DNA of 64,000 nt from Sphingobium sp. MI1205 (lineage in GTDB: Bacteria > Pseudomonadota > Alphaproteobacteria > Sphingomonadales > Sphingomonadaceae). The translations under genes were made by a program, and so were the position numbers. How positions within the stretch are numbered: the stretch's first letter is position 1; every line of letters begins with the position of its first letter. Positions 63,926 to 64,000 of this stretch are shown in pieces. The stretch covers positions 1 to 64,000 of the forward strand of contig NZ_CP005192.1 in assembly GCF_001563285.1 (NCBI RefSeq). The letters run 5' to 3'. Below the pieces are notes generated by a model. The model did no database searches, was not told the DNA's origin, and worked only from the letters and a program-made list of their open reading frames with translations.

Positions 63926-64000
63926 TCAATATCCCCCTGCCCGCGTTGGTCGCGCGGTATTGTCGTAAATCGTGGTTAGGTCAGATCATTGCTGGCTGCG
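63926..64000. other. Upstream of mod, window edge
   Basis: 75 bases; no gene seen. Presumably the start of the mod promoter. Confidence 0.3.

Noticed and set aside
1..64000. tRNA, rRNA or integrase attachment-site insertion
   Set aside because: I saw no cloverleaf, rRNA segment or tyrosine integrase gene in the window.

Overview
The window reads as a large, composite sphingomonad (Sphingobium/Sphingomonas-type) plasmid. The evidence is high-GC alphaproteobacterial coding, seven copies of IS6100, an alphaproteobacterial GTTC-N7-GTTC SOS box, a Ti-type traA/traC/traD mobilisation block, and hexachlorocyclohexane (HCH) degradation genes: two identical linB, one linC and a linF fragment. I recognise linB and linC by recalled sequence, not by a search.

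Layout. (1) 1-9.9 kb is a plasmid backbone or leading-region-like block, all on the + strand: HTH protein, primase-like protein, nuclease, ParB-like protein, ArdC antirestriction protein, VbhA/Fic pair, DUF3768 protein. Three of these genes sit behind near-identical 270-330 bp leaders. (2) 9.91-55.8 kb was once an SOS-regulated umuDC operon. umuD is split by a Tn3-family transposon (10037-54177, TSD CATTT). The tnpR of that transposon is split by a 39.9 kb IS6100-bounded island (13189-53064, TSD ATCTATGA). (3) The island holds lin genes, broken catabolic operons, a Tn402-like transposon inside a tetR gene (23154-28786), a second replicon (parA, RHH protein, repA, iterons, oriT-like site, traA/C/D), an IS6100-linB-IS6100-linB-IS6100 array inside another resolvase gene (TSD GGTCGATC), a BrnTA pair, and a second cargo-less Tn3-family transposon (47595-51374, TSD CTCCA) inside a ring-hydroxylating dioxygenase gene. 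(4) 55.8-64 kb carries a three-gene operon on the minus strand: type III methyltransferase, type III restriction helicase/nuclease, and a PHP-ATPase of TrlF type. A transposon-end-like and res-like relic borders it.

How it works together. LinB (haloalkane dehalogenase) and LinC (dehydrogenase) are successive steps of gamma-HCH breakdown. The linB copies are of the variant I associate with beta-HCH hydroxylation. linC appears to come from a TetR / TonB-receptor / SDR / EthD-type operon that IS6100 broke and rearranged. A paralogous SDR-EthD pair lies downstream of the dioxygenase gene. Target-site duplications at each nesting level allow umuD, two resolvase genes, the 3' end of tetR and the dioxygenase gene to be rejoined in frame, so the order of events can be read directly.

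The most interesting points are the triplicated hairpin-rich leader in front of parB-like, ardC and DUF3768 genes (possibly a single-strand promoter for early expression in conjugation), the Mod-Res-TrlF operon beside a transposon-end relic, and the linB amplification array.
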